Origin: Arsenophonus sp031446165
GTDB lineage: Bacteria > Pseudomonadota > Gammaproteobacteria > Enterobacterales > Enterobacteriaceae
Reading direction: 5' to 3'
DNA length: 64,000 nt
Assembly (NCBI GenBank): GCA_031446165.1
Contig: CP132905.1
Span: 62,001 to 126,000, forward strand
Shown: positions 30,937-40,634 of the stretch, piece by piece
How positions within the stretch are numbered: position 1 is the stretch's first letter
Layout of the letters: each line of letters opens with the position of its first letter
Notes under the pieces: generated by a model
Database searches by the model: none
Told to the model about the DNA's origin: nothing
Seen by the model: the letters and a program-made list of their open reading frames with translations, nothing else
Translations under genes and position numbers: made by a program

Positions 30937-31013
30937 GGTGCGGTAGTTCAGTCGGTTAGAATATCGGCCTGTCACGCCGGGGGTCGCGGGTTCAAGTCCC
31001 GTCCGCACCGCCA
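30937..31013 (+). tRNA. aspV: tRNA-Asp (GTC)
   Basis: 77-base tRNA with a perfect acceptor stem (ggtgcgg / ccgcacc), D arm, anticodon loop CTGTCAC with GTC at 30971-30973, T arm with GGTTCAAGTCC and an encoded CCA. It follows dnaQ as aspV does in E. coli. The anticodon stem has one G-U pair. Confidence 0.97.
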
Positions 31014-31027
31014 ATATTATCAAAATC

Positions 31028-31061
31028 CTATCAAAGTTTTAATAAACTGATAGTTTTTCTT
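31028..31061 (+). terminator. Probable rho-independent terminator after tRNA-Asp
   Basis: ctatca (31028-31033) pairs with tgatag (31048-31053), with further GTTT/AAAC pairing inside, and is followed by tttttcttt. It begins 15 bases past the tRNA. Confidence 0.6.
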
Positions 31062-31263
31062 TATTCATAAAAGGTTTTTATTTTTAGATAAAATTACAAT
31101 GTTATCTTTAAAATATTTTTTTATAAAAAATTAAGGTTATTTATTTTTTAGTACTTTTCTATATGATAAATATTTTAAAAATATTTTTAATTTTTGGGAT
31201 AAACCACAGTTTTTCATAAAAAAGTATTATATTATTGATTTTGTTTTTTATTTGGAGCAAAAA

Positions 31264-33264
31264 ATGATAAATCGTAAAATTCTTGCTAATGCTATTCGTT
31301 TTTTGAGCATAGATGCGGTTCAGAACGCACAATCAGGACATCCAGGTACCCCAATGGGAATGGCTGATATTGCTGAAGTACTATGGCGTGATTATATGAA
31401 TCATAATCCCTCTAATCCTCATTGGATAGATCGTGATAGATTTGTATTATCTAATGGACATGGATCGATGTTATTGTATAGTTTGATGCATCTTACTGGT
31501 TATGATTTATCTATCGAAGAATTAAAAAAATTTCGTCAATGGCATTCTAAAACTCCAGGACATCCGGAATATGGGTATACACCAGGGATTGAAACAACAA
31601 CAGGACCCTTAGGACAAGGAATCGCAAATGCTGTAGGATTTGCGATTGCAGAACGTACTTTAGCTGCACAATTTAATCGTCCTCATCATATTATTATTGA
31701 TCATTATACTTATGTTTTTATTGGTGATGGTTGTATGATGGAAGGAATTTCACATGAAGTGTGTTCATTAGCTGGAACATTAAAATTAGGTAAGCTTATT
31801 GTATTTTATGATGATAATAATATTTCAATTGATGGTCAAGTAAAAGGTTGGTTTACCGATAATACATCTGTACGTTTTTCTGCTTATAATTGGCATGTTA
31901 TCAAGAATATTGATGGACATGATTTTAAACAAATTAAATTAGCAATAGAGGAAGCACGTAATATTACTGATAAACCATCTTTGTTAATTTGTAAAACAAT
32001 CATTGGTTATGGATCTCCAAATAAGGCAGGTTCAAAAGAAGTTCATGGTGCTCCATTAGGTGATGACGAAGTGCTTGCTACTAGAAAAGCATTAAATTGG
32101 CCATATCCACCTTTTTTAATACCACTAGAAATTTATAAAGAGTGGAATGCTATAAAAATAGGTCAAAAAAAAGAAGAAATTTGGAATAAAAAGTTTATAG
32201 AATATAAAAAAGTTTTTCCTGAACTTGCTAAAGATTTTTTGCGTCGTATAAAAAGATATTTTCCTGATAAGTGGGAATCTACTGTTAATAATTTAATAAC
32301 TCAATCACAATCTAATCCGTGTAATATATCCGGTCGTCAAGCTTCACAAAATATATTAGAAGTTTTTGGTAAAATACTTCCTGAAATGGTAGGTGGTTCT
32401 GCTGACTTATCACCGAGCAATTTAACTATGTGGTCAGGTTCTCAACCGATACATCAGTATTCAGGTGGTAATTATATTCATTATGGGGTACGTGAATTTG
32501 GCATGTCAGGTATCATGAATGGAATTACATTACATGGTGGTTTTATACCATATGGAGGTACATTTTTGATGTTTGTTGAATATGCACGGAATGCATTACG
32601 TATGGCGGCATTAATGAAAATTCGCACTATTTTTGTTTACACTCATGATTCTATTGGTATTGGTGAAGATGGCCCAACCCATCAACCAATCGAACAATTA
32701 GCTAGTTTACGTATGATGCCAAATATGAGTACTTGGCGCCCTTGTGATCAAGTTGAAGCAGTGGTTGCTTGGCAGTATGCAATCGAGCGTCTTGAAGGAC
32801 CAAGCGCTCTAATTTTTTCTCGTCAAAATCTTGAACAACAAGTACGCAATAAAAAAGATTTAAGCAATATTAGTAAGGGAGGATATGTTCTTAAAGATAG
32901 TCAAGTAGGAGGCATCCCTGAAATTATTTTAATTGCAACAGGTTCTGAAGTTCAATTAGCTGTTAAAGTATATCAAAAATTAAGTTATGAAGGATATAAA
33001 GTAAGAGTGGTATCTATGCCATCAACAGATGCTTTTGAAAAGCAGCATGTAGATTATATTGAATCTGTATTGCCGTCTTCAGTCACTGCTCGTCTTGTAA
33101 TTGAGGCCGGTATTCCTGATTATTGGTATAAATATATTGGTATGCATGGTAAAATTATTGGTATAAATACTTTTGGTGAATCAGCACCAGCAGATATATT
33201 ATTTAATAAATTTGGTTTTAATATCAAGAATATACTTAGTATAGCTAAATCTTTAATACATTGA
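31264..33264 (+). CDS. tkt: Transketolase
   Basis: Thiamine-diphosphate enzyme moving two-carbon units between sugar phosphates; supplies erythrose-4-phosphate and ribose-5-phosphate. An ATG at 31264 behind a TTGGAG site gives 666 residues, as in E. coli; a TTG four codons earlier is not needed. SGHPG, the TPP motif region beginning GDGCMMEG, GGSADLAPSN-like GGSADLSPSN and GEDGPTHQP are intact. First gene of a tkt-epd-pgk-fbaA cluster; erythrose-4-phosphate is the substrate of the next gene, epd. Confidence 0.97.
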   Translation: MINRKILANAIRFLSIDAVQNAQSGHPGTPMGMADIAEVLWRDYMNHNPSNPHWIDRDRFVLSNGHGSMLLYSLMHLTGYDLSIEELKKFRQWHSKTPGHPEYGYTPGIETTTGPLGQGIANAVGFAIAERTLAAQFNRPHHIIIDHYTYVFIGDGCMMEGISHEVCSLAGTLKLGKLIVFYDDNNISIDGQVKGWFTDNTSVRFSAYNWHVIKNIDGHDFKQIKLAIEEARNITDKPSLLICKTIIGYGSPNKAGSKEVHGAPLGDDEVLATRKALNWPYPPFLIPLEIYKEWNAIKIGQKKEEIWNKKFIEYKKVFPELAKDFLRRIKRYFPDKWESTVNNLITQSQSNPCNISGRQASQNILEVFGKILPEMVGGSADLSPSNLTMWSGSQPIHQYSGGNYIHYGVREFGMSGIMNGITLHGGFIPYGGTFLMFVEYARNALRMAALMKIRTIFVYTHDSIGIGEDGPTHQPIEQLASLRMMPNMSTWRPCDQVEAVVAWQYAIERLEGPSALIFSRQNLEQQVRNKKDLSNISKGGYVLKDSQVGGIPEIILIATGSEVQLAVKVYQKLSYEGYKVRVVSMPSTDAFEKQHVDYIESVLPSSVTARLVIEAGIPDYWYKYIGMHGKIIGINTFGESAPADILFNKFGFNIKNILSIAKSLIH

Positions 33265-33524
33265 TTCATTAAAAAACATGGAAGCATGAAACATTTATTT
33301 GTTTAGTATTTGATAATTTTTAAAGTAAAATACATTTATATAGCTTTATTTTTGAATAGTTTCATTTTTTATATAAAATTAATACTTTTCTTAGATGTAA
33401 TTGCTAAGAACTAATAATGTCTTTCATAAGTTTTATACATGGTAATAAAAAATATTTAGTATAAAAATTATATTTGTCAGTATTTTTCACCGTTAATATG
33501 TTTTTGTTGAATTGAAGGATTAAT

Positions 33525-34538
33525 ATGATTAAGGTAGCCATTAACGGTTTTGGAAGAATAGGACGTAGCGTATTAAGAGCGCTTTATGAATCAGGTCATC
33601 GTACTAAAATTGTTGTTATTGCAATTAATGAAATTGCTGGTGCAAAAGGCATGGCACATCTCTTAAAGTATGATTCTAGTCATGGTAGATTCGCTTGGGA
33701 TGTGAGTATCGATCAAGATTCCTTATTAGTAGGTAATGATATTATTTATCTTTTTCATGAACATAAGATAGAAAAATTGCCATGGGGTGCATTAGATGTT
33801 GATATTGTGTTAGATTGTACTGGTGTTTATGGTTCAAATATAGATGGTTATACTCATTTATCCAGTGGTGCAAAAAAAGTTTTATTTTCTCATTTAGGTA
33901 GCACTGATCTTGATGCCACTATTGTTTATGGTGTGAATCAAAGCAGTTTAAAAAATACTGATCAAATAGTTTCAAATGCATCTTGTACGACTAATTGTAT
34001 TATTCCCGTAATAAAAATACTGGATACTGCTTTAAATATTGAATCCGGTACAGTAACAGTTATCCATGCTGCAATGAATGATCAACCAGTAATTGATGCT
34101 TATCATGAAGATTTACGTCGCACAAGAGCTGCTAGTCAATCTATAATTCCTGTGGATACTAAATTAGTGTCTGGTATTACAAGAATTTTTCCTAAATTTA
34201 AAGATCATTTTGAAGCAATATCGATGCGTGTGCCTACTATTAATGTAACAGCAATTGATTTGAGTGTAACAGTACGATCTATAGTCACAGTTGATACAGT
34301 TAATAAAATATTAGCAGAAGCAGCAAAAGAATTATTTTGTGGTATTGTTGATTATACTGAATTGCCATTGGTTTCAACAGATTTTAATCATGATCCACAT
34401 AGTGCTATTGTAGATGGTACCCAAACACGCGTAAGTGGGAAACATTTAATAAAAATTTTGGTATGGTGTGATAATGAATGGGGGTTTGCTAATCGTATGC
34501 TTGATACTACATTAGCAATGGCTGCTATTGGATTTTAA
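33525..34538 (+). CDS. epd: D-erythrose-4-phosphate dehydrogenase
   Basis: Oxidises erythrose-4-phosphate to 4-phosphoerythronate, first step of the DXP-dependent pyridoxal-phosphate pathway. A GAPDH-fold protein of 337 residues with GFGRIGR at residues 8-14, nucleophile C154 in NASCTTNC and the paired His in the VIHAAMNDQ segment. The sequence follows Epd rather than GapA, for example KYDSSHGRFAWDV and DLRRTRAASQSIIPVDTKL. A GAAGGA site precedes the ATG. It sits between tkt and pgk as in other enterobacteria. Together with pdxH at the window end it suggests vitamin B6 synthesis is kept. Confidence 0.95.
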   Translation: MIKVAINGFGRIGRSVLRALYESGHRTKIVVIAINEIAGAKGMAHLLKYDSSHGRFAWDVSIDQDSLLVGNDIIYLFHEHKIEKLPWGALDVDIVLDCTGVYGSNIDGYTHLSSGAKKVLFSHLGSTDLDATIVYGVNQSSLKNTDQIVSNASCTTNCIIPVIKILDTALNIESGTVTVIHAAMNDQPVIDAYHEDLRRTRAASQSIIPVDTKLVSGITRIFPKFKDHFEAISMRVPTINVTAIDLSVTVRSIVTVDTVNKILAEAAKELFCGIVDYTELPLVSTDFNHDPHSAIVDGTQTRVSGKHLIKILVWCDNEWGFANRMLDTTLAMAAIGF

Positions 34539-34624
34539 AATAAATATTTTTATTTATTTCTACAATAGTTAAAAAATTATGTTTTCTATACATTATAAAA
34601 AACTATTAAGAGGATTTATTATGT

Positions 34625-35797
34625 ATGTCTATAATTAAGATGATTGATTTAGATTTAAATAAAAAGAAAGTATTAATCAGAGCTGATTTAAATGTCCCCA
34701 TTGTAAATGGAAATATTGTTTCTGATGCACGTATTCGTGCTTCGTTACCAACCATTAAACTTGCATTAAAGAAAGGTGCAAAAGTGATGGTCATGTCTCA
34801 TCTAGGACGTCCGATTGAAGGTGAATATAATAAAAAATTTTCATTAATACCTATTGTACAATATTTAGCCAATAAACTTAATTATCCTGTTCGTTTGGTA
34901 AAAAATTATTTAAATGGAGTCCAGGTTAAGAGCAATGAATTAATAGTTTTTGAGAATGTACGTTTTAATAAAGGCGAAATAAAAAACGATGAAACTTTAT
35001 CTAGGCAATATGCTGCACTTTGTGATGTTTATGTGATGGATGCATTTGGAACAGCCCATCGTACTCATGCATCAACTTATGGTGTAGTGAAATTTTCTTC
35101 TTTATCATGTGCAGGATTATTATTATCTTTTGAATTGGAGTCATTAAATAAAGCTTTAAAAAAACCTGCACGTCCTATGGTAGCTATTATTGGTGGATCA
35201 AAAGTTTCAAGTAAATTAAATATATTAAATTCTTTAGTAAAGATTGCTGATCAGATTATTGTTGGAGGTGGAATTGCCAATACTTTTATTGCCTCTGCTA
35301 ATTATAACATTGGATGTTCTTTATATGAAGCGTCTTTTGTTTCAACAGCAAAAGAATTATTATCAAATTTTGATATTATTTTACCAATTGATGTGTGTGT
35401 TACAAAAAAAATTTCAGATACTGCTATAGGAATGGTAAAGTCTATTAATGATGTTAAAGATAATGAGCAAATTTTAGATTTAGGTAATGAAACTGTTAAT
35501 TTTTTAGTAAATATTTTGGAAAAAGCAAAAACAATTGTGTGGAATGGTACCCTTGGAGTTTTTGAGTTTGCTAATTTTCGTTATTCTACTGAAGTGATTG
35601 CAAAAACTATTGCAAAAAGCAAAGCTTTTTCTATTGTAGGTGGTGGTGATACAGTAGCAGCTATTGATATGCTTGGTATTATGGATAAAATATCTTATGT
35701 TTCTACTGGTGGGGGAGCTTTTCTAGAATTTATTCAAAATAAGCAATTACCTGCAATTGCTGCATTAGAAGCATGGAAAAACAGCAATCATATTTAA
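34625..35797 (+). CDS. pgk: Phosphoglycerate kinase
   Basis: Transfers phosphate from 1,3-bisphosphoglycerate to ADP in glycolysis. At 390 residues it is close to E. coli (387). The N-terminal RADLNVP, SHLGRP, GGSKVSSK, the WNGTLGVFEF segment (E. coli WNGPVGVFEF) and the ATP-site GGGDTVAAI are present. An out-of-frame ATG lies four bases before the true start at 34625; the AAGAGG site serves the latter. Cotranscribed with epd and fbaA by spacing and strand. Confidence 0.97.
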   Translation: MSIIKMIDLDLNKKKVLIRADLNVPIVNGNIVSDARIRASLPTIKLALKKGAKVMVMSHLGRPIEGEYNKKFSLIPIVQYLANKLNYPVRLVKNYLNGVQVKSNELIVFENVRFNKGEIKNDETLSRQYAALCDVYVMDAFGTAHRTHASTYGVVKFSSLSCAGLLLSFELESLNKALKKPARPMVAIIGGSKVSSKLNILNSLVKIADQIIVGGGIANTFIASANYNIGCSLYEASFVSTAKELLSNFDIILPIDVCVTKKISDTAIGMVKSINDVKDNEQILDLGNETVNFLVNILEKAKTIVWNGTLGVFEFANFRYSTEVIAKTIAKSKAFSIVGGGDTVAAIDMLGIMDKISYVSTGGGAFLEFIQNKQLPAIAALEAWKNSNHI

Positions 35798-35845
35798 AGA
35801 ATAATAGGTAAGATTAATGACTTATGTAAAAAAGGAATTTATCTT

Positions 35846-36922
35846 ATGTTAAAAATTTTTGACTTTGTTAATCCCGGTGTTATTACTGGAGATGATGTAC
35901 AAAAAATTTTTTCTATTGAAAAAAAATATAAATTTGCATTACCAGCAGTTAATTGTTTTGGTTTGGATTCTATTAATGCTGTTTTGGAAACTGCTGCTAA
36001 AATTCGCTTTCCAGTGATTGTTCAATTTTCTAATGGTGGGTCTGCGTTTATTGCAGGAAAAGGTTTGCAGGTGCAAGGTCAAGAAGCAGCAATTTTAGGT
36101 GCTATTTCAGGTGCTCATTATTTACATAAAATGTCTAAACATTATGGAGTGCCTGTTATTTTGCATACTGATCATTGTGGACGCAATTTGCTTCCTTGGA
36201 TTGATGGTTTACTAGATCAAGGTGAACAATATTATCAAATGACAGGAAAACCATTATTTTCATCACATATGATTGATTTATCAGAAGAATCTTTGGTAGA
36301 TAATATTAAAGTTTGTGCTCAGTATTTAAAAAGAATGAGTAAAATAGAGATGACATTAGAAATTGAGTTAGGTTGTACTGGTGGTGAAGAAGATGGAATT
36401 GATCATTCTGGAATAGATAGCGCATTACTTTATACACAACCTGAAGATGTTGCTTATGCTTATGAAAAATTAAGTCAAATTAGTAACCGATTTATGATTG
36501 CAGCATCTTTTGGTAATGTTCATGGTGTTTATAAACCAGGTAATGTTCAATTAATTCCTAAAATTCTTAAAAATTCACAAGAATATGTTGCTAAAAAATT
36601 TCATTTACCAGAAAAAAACAATTTAAATTTTGTATTTCATGGTGGATCTGGTTCTTCTGCTAAAGATATCAAAGAAGCTATTAATTATGGTGTTGTAAAA
36701 ATGAATATTGATACGGACACCCAATGGGCAACTTGGAAGGGTATATTAAATTATTATAAAAAGAACAAAAGTTATTTACAAACTCAATTGGGTAATCCAG
36801 AAGGTAAAGATAAACCAAACAAAAAATACTATGATCCTCGTATTTGGATGCGAGCTGGTCAAATTGCTATGATAGAACGTTTAGAACAAGCATATAAGGC
36901 TTTGAATTGTATTGATTTTTGA
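35846..36922 (+). CDS. fbaA: Class II fructose-bisphosphate aldolase
   Basis: Zinc enzyme interconverting fructose-1,6-bisphosphate with dihydroxyacetone phosphate and glyceraldehyde-3-phosphate. 358 residues, E. coli being 359. Zinc and catalytic residues sit in HTDHCGRNLLPW, ELGCTGGEEDG, SFGNVHGVYKPGN and FHGGSGSS, with the phosphate-binding NIDTDTQWATW intact. It starts 48 bases after pgk, with an AAGGAA site. Confidence 0.97.
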   Translation: MLKIFDFVNPGVITGDDVQKIFSIEKKYKFALPAVNCFGLDSINAVLETAAKIRFPVIVQFSNGGSAFIAGKGLQVQGQEAAILGAISGAHYLHKMSKHYGVPVILHTDHCGRNLLPWIDGLLDQGEQYYQMTGKPLFSSHMIDLSEESLVDNIKVCAQYLKRMSKIEMTLEIELGCTGGEEDGIDHSGIDSALLYTQPEDVAYAYEKLSQISNRFMIAASFGNVHGVYKPGNVQLIPKILKNSQEYVAKKFHLPEKNNLNFVFHGGSGSSAKDIKEAINYGVVKMNIDTDTQWATWKGILNYYKKNKSYLQTQLGNPEGKDKPNKKYYDPRIWMRAGQIAMIERLEQAYKALNCIDF

Positions 36923-37091
36923 TTATTATTAAGTTTTCATAATATGAATATTTATATATAAATATATAAATTCGTATTTATGTTATGATTACTTCATGTT
37001 TGTACAATGCAGTTTAAAAAAATTTTTTTTTGGATAAATACCATTGTTACTTCTTGATAATAAAAAATATAAAAAATTTTATGGTACCCCC

Positions 37092-37120
37092 CTTGAAGTG
37101 ATGTTTATTGACCCCATATA
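37092..37120 (+). promoter_or_regulatory. Sigma-32 heat-shock promoter of groESL
   Basis: CTTGAA at 37092-37097, preceded by a run of C, and CCCCATATA at 37112-37120 with a 14-base spacer: an essentially perfect sigma-32 consensus (CTTGAA, 13-15 bases, CCCCATNTA). It lies about 87 bases before the groES start, standing out as a GC-rich island in AT-rich spacer. Confidence 0.93.
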
Positions 37121-37206
37121 TTCAACAGGGTACTAGTTAATATTAAAACATGCTAGTATTATCCTTCATTTACTTTACGTGGATTGTATTTATAGGAGAT
37201 CTATTC

Positions 37207-37500
37207 ATGAAGATTCGTCCATTGCATGATCGAGTTATCGTCAAGCGCGAAGAAGTTGAATCTAAATCTGCAGGTGGTATTGTTTTAACTGGTACTGCAG
37301 CAAGTAAATCAACTCGAGGTAAAGTGCTAGCTATTGGTAAAGGTCGCATCTTAGAAAATGGTCAGACTAAACCATTAGATGTGAAAGTCGATGATATAGT
37401 TATTTTTAACGACGGTTATGGTGTGAAAACAGAGAAGATTGATGAGGAAGAAGTGTTGATTATGTCAGAAAGCGATATTTTGGCAATTATCGAAAAATAA
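37207..37500 (+). CDS. groES: Co-chaperonin GroES
   Basis: Seven-membered lid of the GroEL chaperonin. The family start is the ATG at 37207 (MKIRPLHDRVIVK) with an AGGAG site, giving 97 residues; a frame extension upstream to 37150 runs through the promoter leader and is not coding. The mobile-loop region (ESKSAGGIVLTG) is intact. Expressed from the sigma-32 promoter and followed 47 bases later by groEL. Confidence 0.97.
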   Translation: MKIRPLHDRVIVKREEVESKSAGGIVLTGTAASKSTRGKVLAIGKGRILENGQTKPLDVKVDDIVIFNDGYGVKTEKIDEEEVLIMSESDILAIIEK

Positions 37501-37547
37501 TTTCTAGTTTAGATCTTCTGAATGAAAGAATTTAAAGGAAAGAAACA

Positions 37548-39188
37548 ATGGCAGCTAAAGACGTAAAATTTGGTACTGATGCACGTATAAAAATGCTCCG
37601 TGGAGTAAATATTCTTGCAGATGCAGTAAAAGTTACTTTAGGTCCGAAAGGAAGAAATGTAATTTTAGATAAAGCTTTTGGAGCACCTTCAATTACTAAA
37701 GATGGTGTGTCTGTTGCCCGTGAAATTGAATTAGAAGATAAGTTTGAAAATATGGGCGCCCAGATGGTAAAAGAAGTTGCTTCTAAAGCAAATGATGCAG
37801 CAGGTGATGGAACAACTACTGCTACAGTATTAGCGCAATCTATTGTTAGCGAAGGCTTAAAAGCAGTAGCAGCTGGTATGAATCCTATGGATTTAAAACG
37901 TGGTATTGATAAAGCAGTTGCTGCTGGAGTCGAGGAATTAAAAAAATTATCTACACCTTGTGCTGATAATAAAGCAATTGAACAGGTAGGTACTATTTCT
38001 GCAAATTCTGATGAAACAGTTGGTAAATTGATAGCAGAAGCAATGGAAAAAGTTGGTAAAGAAGGAGTAATTACGGTTGAAGAAGGTTCAGGTTTAGAAG
38101 ATGAACTTGATGTTGTTGAAGGCATGCAATTTGATCGTGGTTATTTATCTCCTTACTTTATTAATAAACCAGATAGTGGAGTTGCTGAATTAGAAAATCC
38201 ATATGTTTTACTTGTAGACAAAAAAGTTTCTAATATTCGTGAATTATTACCTGTATTAGAAAGTGTGGCTAAAGCGGGGAAACCACTTTTAATTATTGCT
38301 GAAGATGTTGAAGGTGAAGCATTAGCTACATTGGTAGTAAATAATTTACGAGGTATCGTAAAAGTTGCTGCGGTAAAAGCTCCAGGATTTGGCGATCGTC
38401 GTAAATCGATGATACAGGATATTGCTATTTTAACTAACGGAACTGTTATTTCTGAAGAAATCGGAATGGAATTAGAAAAAGCCACTATAGAACATTTAGG
38501 GCAAGCTAAGCGTATTGTTATTAATAAAGATACTACTACTATTATCGATGGTATGGGTGAAAAAAATACGATTAAAGATAGAATTAAACAGATAATGCAA
38601 CAACGTGATGAAGCAACATCAGACTATGATCGTGAGAAATTACAAGAACGTATTGCTAAATTATCTGATGGTGTTGCTGTAATTAAAGTTGGTGCTGCTA
38701 CTGAAGTTGCAATGAAAGAAAAACGTGCTCGTGTTGATGATGCATTACATGCAACTCGCGCTGCTGTGGAAGAAGGTGTTGTTGCAGGTGGTGGTATTGC
38801 CTTAGTGCGTGTTGCAACTGCATTAACCAATTTAACTGGTGACAATGAAGATCAAACAGTTGGTATTCGTATTGCATTACGTTCAATGGAAGCTCCTATG
38901 CGTCAAATTGTTGAGAATTCTGGTGAAGAAGCAGCAGTAGTTGTCAACAATGTTAAGCAAGGAAAAGATAATTATGGTTATAATGCTTCTACTGAAAAGT
39001 ATGGAGATATGATCAACATGGGTATTTTAGATCCAACGAAAGTTACTCGTTCTGCTTTGCAATTTGCAGCTTCCATAGCAGGTTTGATGATTACAACTGA
39101 AGCAATGATCACAGATTTACCTAAAGAAGAGAAATCCGATATAAGTAGTGCTTCCAGTAATATGGGTGGCATGGGTGGAATGATGTAA
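37548..39188 (+). CDS. groEL: Chaperonin GroEL
   Basis: Main folding chaperonin, ATP-driven, acting with GroES on misfolded cytosolic proteins. At 546 residues it is full length, with the ATP-binding GDGTTTATVLAQ motif, intact apical domain and the GGMGGMM tail. The coding sequence keeps more G and C than its neighbours, consistent with strong selection. Abundant GroEL is a known feature of insect endosymbionts. Open frames on the opposite strand here are shadows of its biased codons. Confidence 0.98.
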   Translation: MAAKDVKFGTDARIKMLRGVNILADAVKVTLGPKGRNVILDKAFGAPSITKDGVSVAREIELEDKFENMGAQMVKEVASKANDAAGDGTTTATVLAQSIVSEGLKAVAAGMNPMDLKRGIDKAVAAGVEELKKLSTPCADNKAIEQVGTISANSDETVGKLIAEAMEKVGKEGVITVEEGSGLEDELDVVEGMQFDRGYLSPYFINKPDSGVAELENPYVLLVDKKVSNIRELLPVLESVAKAGKPLLIIAEDVEGEALATLVVNNLRGIVKVAAVKAPGFGDRRKSMIQDIAILTNGTVISEEIGMELEKATIEHLGQAKRIVINKDTTTIIDGMGEKNTIKDRIKQIMQQRDEATSDYDREKLQERIAKLSDGVAVIKVGAATEVAMKEKRARVDDALHATRAAVEEGVVAGGGIALVRVATALTNLTGDNEDQTVGIRIALRSMEAPMRQIVENSGEEAAVVVNNVKQGKDNYGYNASTEKYGDMINMGILDPTKVTRSALQFAASIAGLMITTEAMITDLPKEEKSDISSASSNMGGMGGMM

Positions 39189-39261
39189 AATAAGAAGTTT
39201 ATAGCTTATTTTAATGTTATTGTAGTACGCAATAAATACTATAATGTTTTAATAACTATAT

Positions 39262-39299
39262 AAAAACCCTGAGTGTATAACAAATCCTCAGGGTTTTTT
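39262..39299 (+). terminator. Rho-independent terminator of groESL
   Basis: aaaaaccctgag (39262-39273) pairs with ctcagggttttt (39287-39298), a 12-bp stem with a GC core and a 13-base loop, ending in a T run. Confidence 0.93.
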
Positions 39300-39310
39300 A
39301 TATATTGTAT

Positions 39311-39337
39311 AATTAGATATTAATTTAATATCTAATT
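39311..39337. other. Perfect inverted repeat after the groESL terminator
   Basis: aattagatattaa (39311-39323) and ttaatatctaatt (39325-39337) are perfectly complementary, followed by more T. It could be a second terminator or an operator-like palindrome; its role is unknown. Confidence 0.5.
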
Positions 39338-39570
39338 TTTAATAAAGTATAAATAAATTTATTTTTTCGGAATTTATAATAACAACAAAATATGATCAAT
39401 AAATGTAAATATTAAAATAAATAAAATATAATTATTATAAATAGTTTACATGATGCAGTAATTATGACTTCGTAAATTTACAATTAATTCATATTTTTTT
39501 ACTAATCACGATTAGGTTATCAATTTTATAATAAATATTATCAATAAAGTTAAAAAAATAATTTTGATAA

Positions 39571-40581
39571 TTATAGATTAATTTGGATTTTATGTAATTT
39601 TCCAGCTACTTCTTTCGTTAATTTAGGTACTAGGTATCCAGAAAGTCTTGTTATTAGTGTTTTCATTATTGTTTTGGCTTCTTCTTCAGTTACAAGAAAA
39701 TGTGCAGAGCCTTGAACTTTATCTAATAAATGTAAATAATAAGGTAAAATCCCATTTTGGAATAGTTTATCACTTAATTGTTCAAGAGTATGAGCATTAT
39801 CATTAATACCGCGTAATAAAACACTTTGATTAAGTAAAGTAACATTTGTTTTTTTTAATTTTTTCATGGAATCATAAAAAATATTGTCTATTTCATTTGG
39901 ATGATTAATATGAGTCACTAAAATAATTTGTAATCGTGAAACATAGAAACGTTGACAGAGTGTATTTGTAATACGTTTAGGAATCACTACAGGTAATCGA
40001 CTATGTATCCTTAATCTTTTAATATGAGAAATTCTTTCTAATTGTGTAATTAACCAATCCAATTCATGATCTTTTGCCATTAATGGATCGCCTCCTGAAA
40101 AAATAATTTCATTTACTTCTTTATGTTGTTGAATATAGTTTAATGCTATTTGCCAAGTTTCTTTGTTACCTTTATTTTTTTTATAAGGAAAATAACGTCG
40201 AAAGCAATAGCGACAATTAACAGCACAGCTATTTTTTACTAACAATAATATTCGATTATAATATTTATGTAACAGTCCTGGAATAGGATTGTTTTGTTCA
40301 TTTAATGGATCAACGGAAAACATTGGTGTAAGATTAAATTCTGATTTTAAAGTAATAACTTGTCGCAAAAGAGGATCTTGAGGGTCACCAATTTTCATTT
40401 TTTTTATAAAAGGACGGGGTACACGTAAGGGAAAAAGCTTATGTGCTGGAGCTCCGGAAGATAATTCTGGATCATCTTCTAGTGATAGTAATTTTAGTAG
40501 TTCATGATGATTTTTTACAGCTTCGTTAAGTTGTTTTATCCAAATTTCTTTTTTATTTTTATTTTTATTGATAATCTTCAT
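39571..40581 (-). CDS. epmB: EF-P lysine 2,3-aminomutase
   Basis: Radical-SAM, PLP-dependent enzyme converting (S)-alpha-lysine to (R)-beta-lysine, which EpmA attaches to elongation factor P. The 336 residues carry the 4Fe-4S triad C119, C123 and C126 in CAVNCRYCFRRYFPY, followed by IIFSGGDPL and RLRIHSRLPVVIP. Divergent from efp, 53 bases apart, as in E. coli. It needs Fe-S clusters, PLP and clearance of deoxyadenosine, all of which have genes in this window. Confidence 0.95.
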   Translation of the reverse strand: MKIINKNKNKKEIWIKQLNEAVKNHHELLKLLSLEDDPELSSGAPAHKLFPLRVPRPFIKKMKIGDPQDPLLRQVITLKSEFNLTPMFSVDPLNEQNNPIPGLLHKYYNRILLLVKNSCAVNCRYCFRRYFPYKKNKGNKETWQIALNYIQQHKEVNEIIFSGGDPLMAKDHELDWLITQLERISHIKRLRIHSRLPVVIPKRITNTLCQRFYVSRLQIILVTHINHPNEIDNIFYDSMKKLKKTNVTLLNQSVLLRGINDNAHTLEQLSDKLFQNGILPYYLHLLDKVQGSAHFLVTEEEAKTIMKTLITRLSGYLVPKLTKEVAGKLHKIQINL

Positions 40582-40634
40582 TATTTTTAATTTCTTAGTT
40601 TTTTTATTTTTTTTAAAAATTTTTAAGGATTTTT

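Noticed and set aside
37150..37206. N-terminal extension of GroES
   Set aside because: Falls in the leader after the heat-shock promoter; the conserved start with AGGAG is at 37207.
37532..38125. 197-codon open frame opposite groEL, and similar ones at 38153-39172
   Set aside because: Antisense shadows of the codon bias of groEL.
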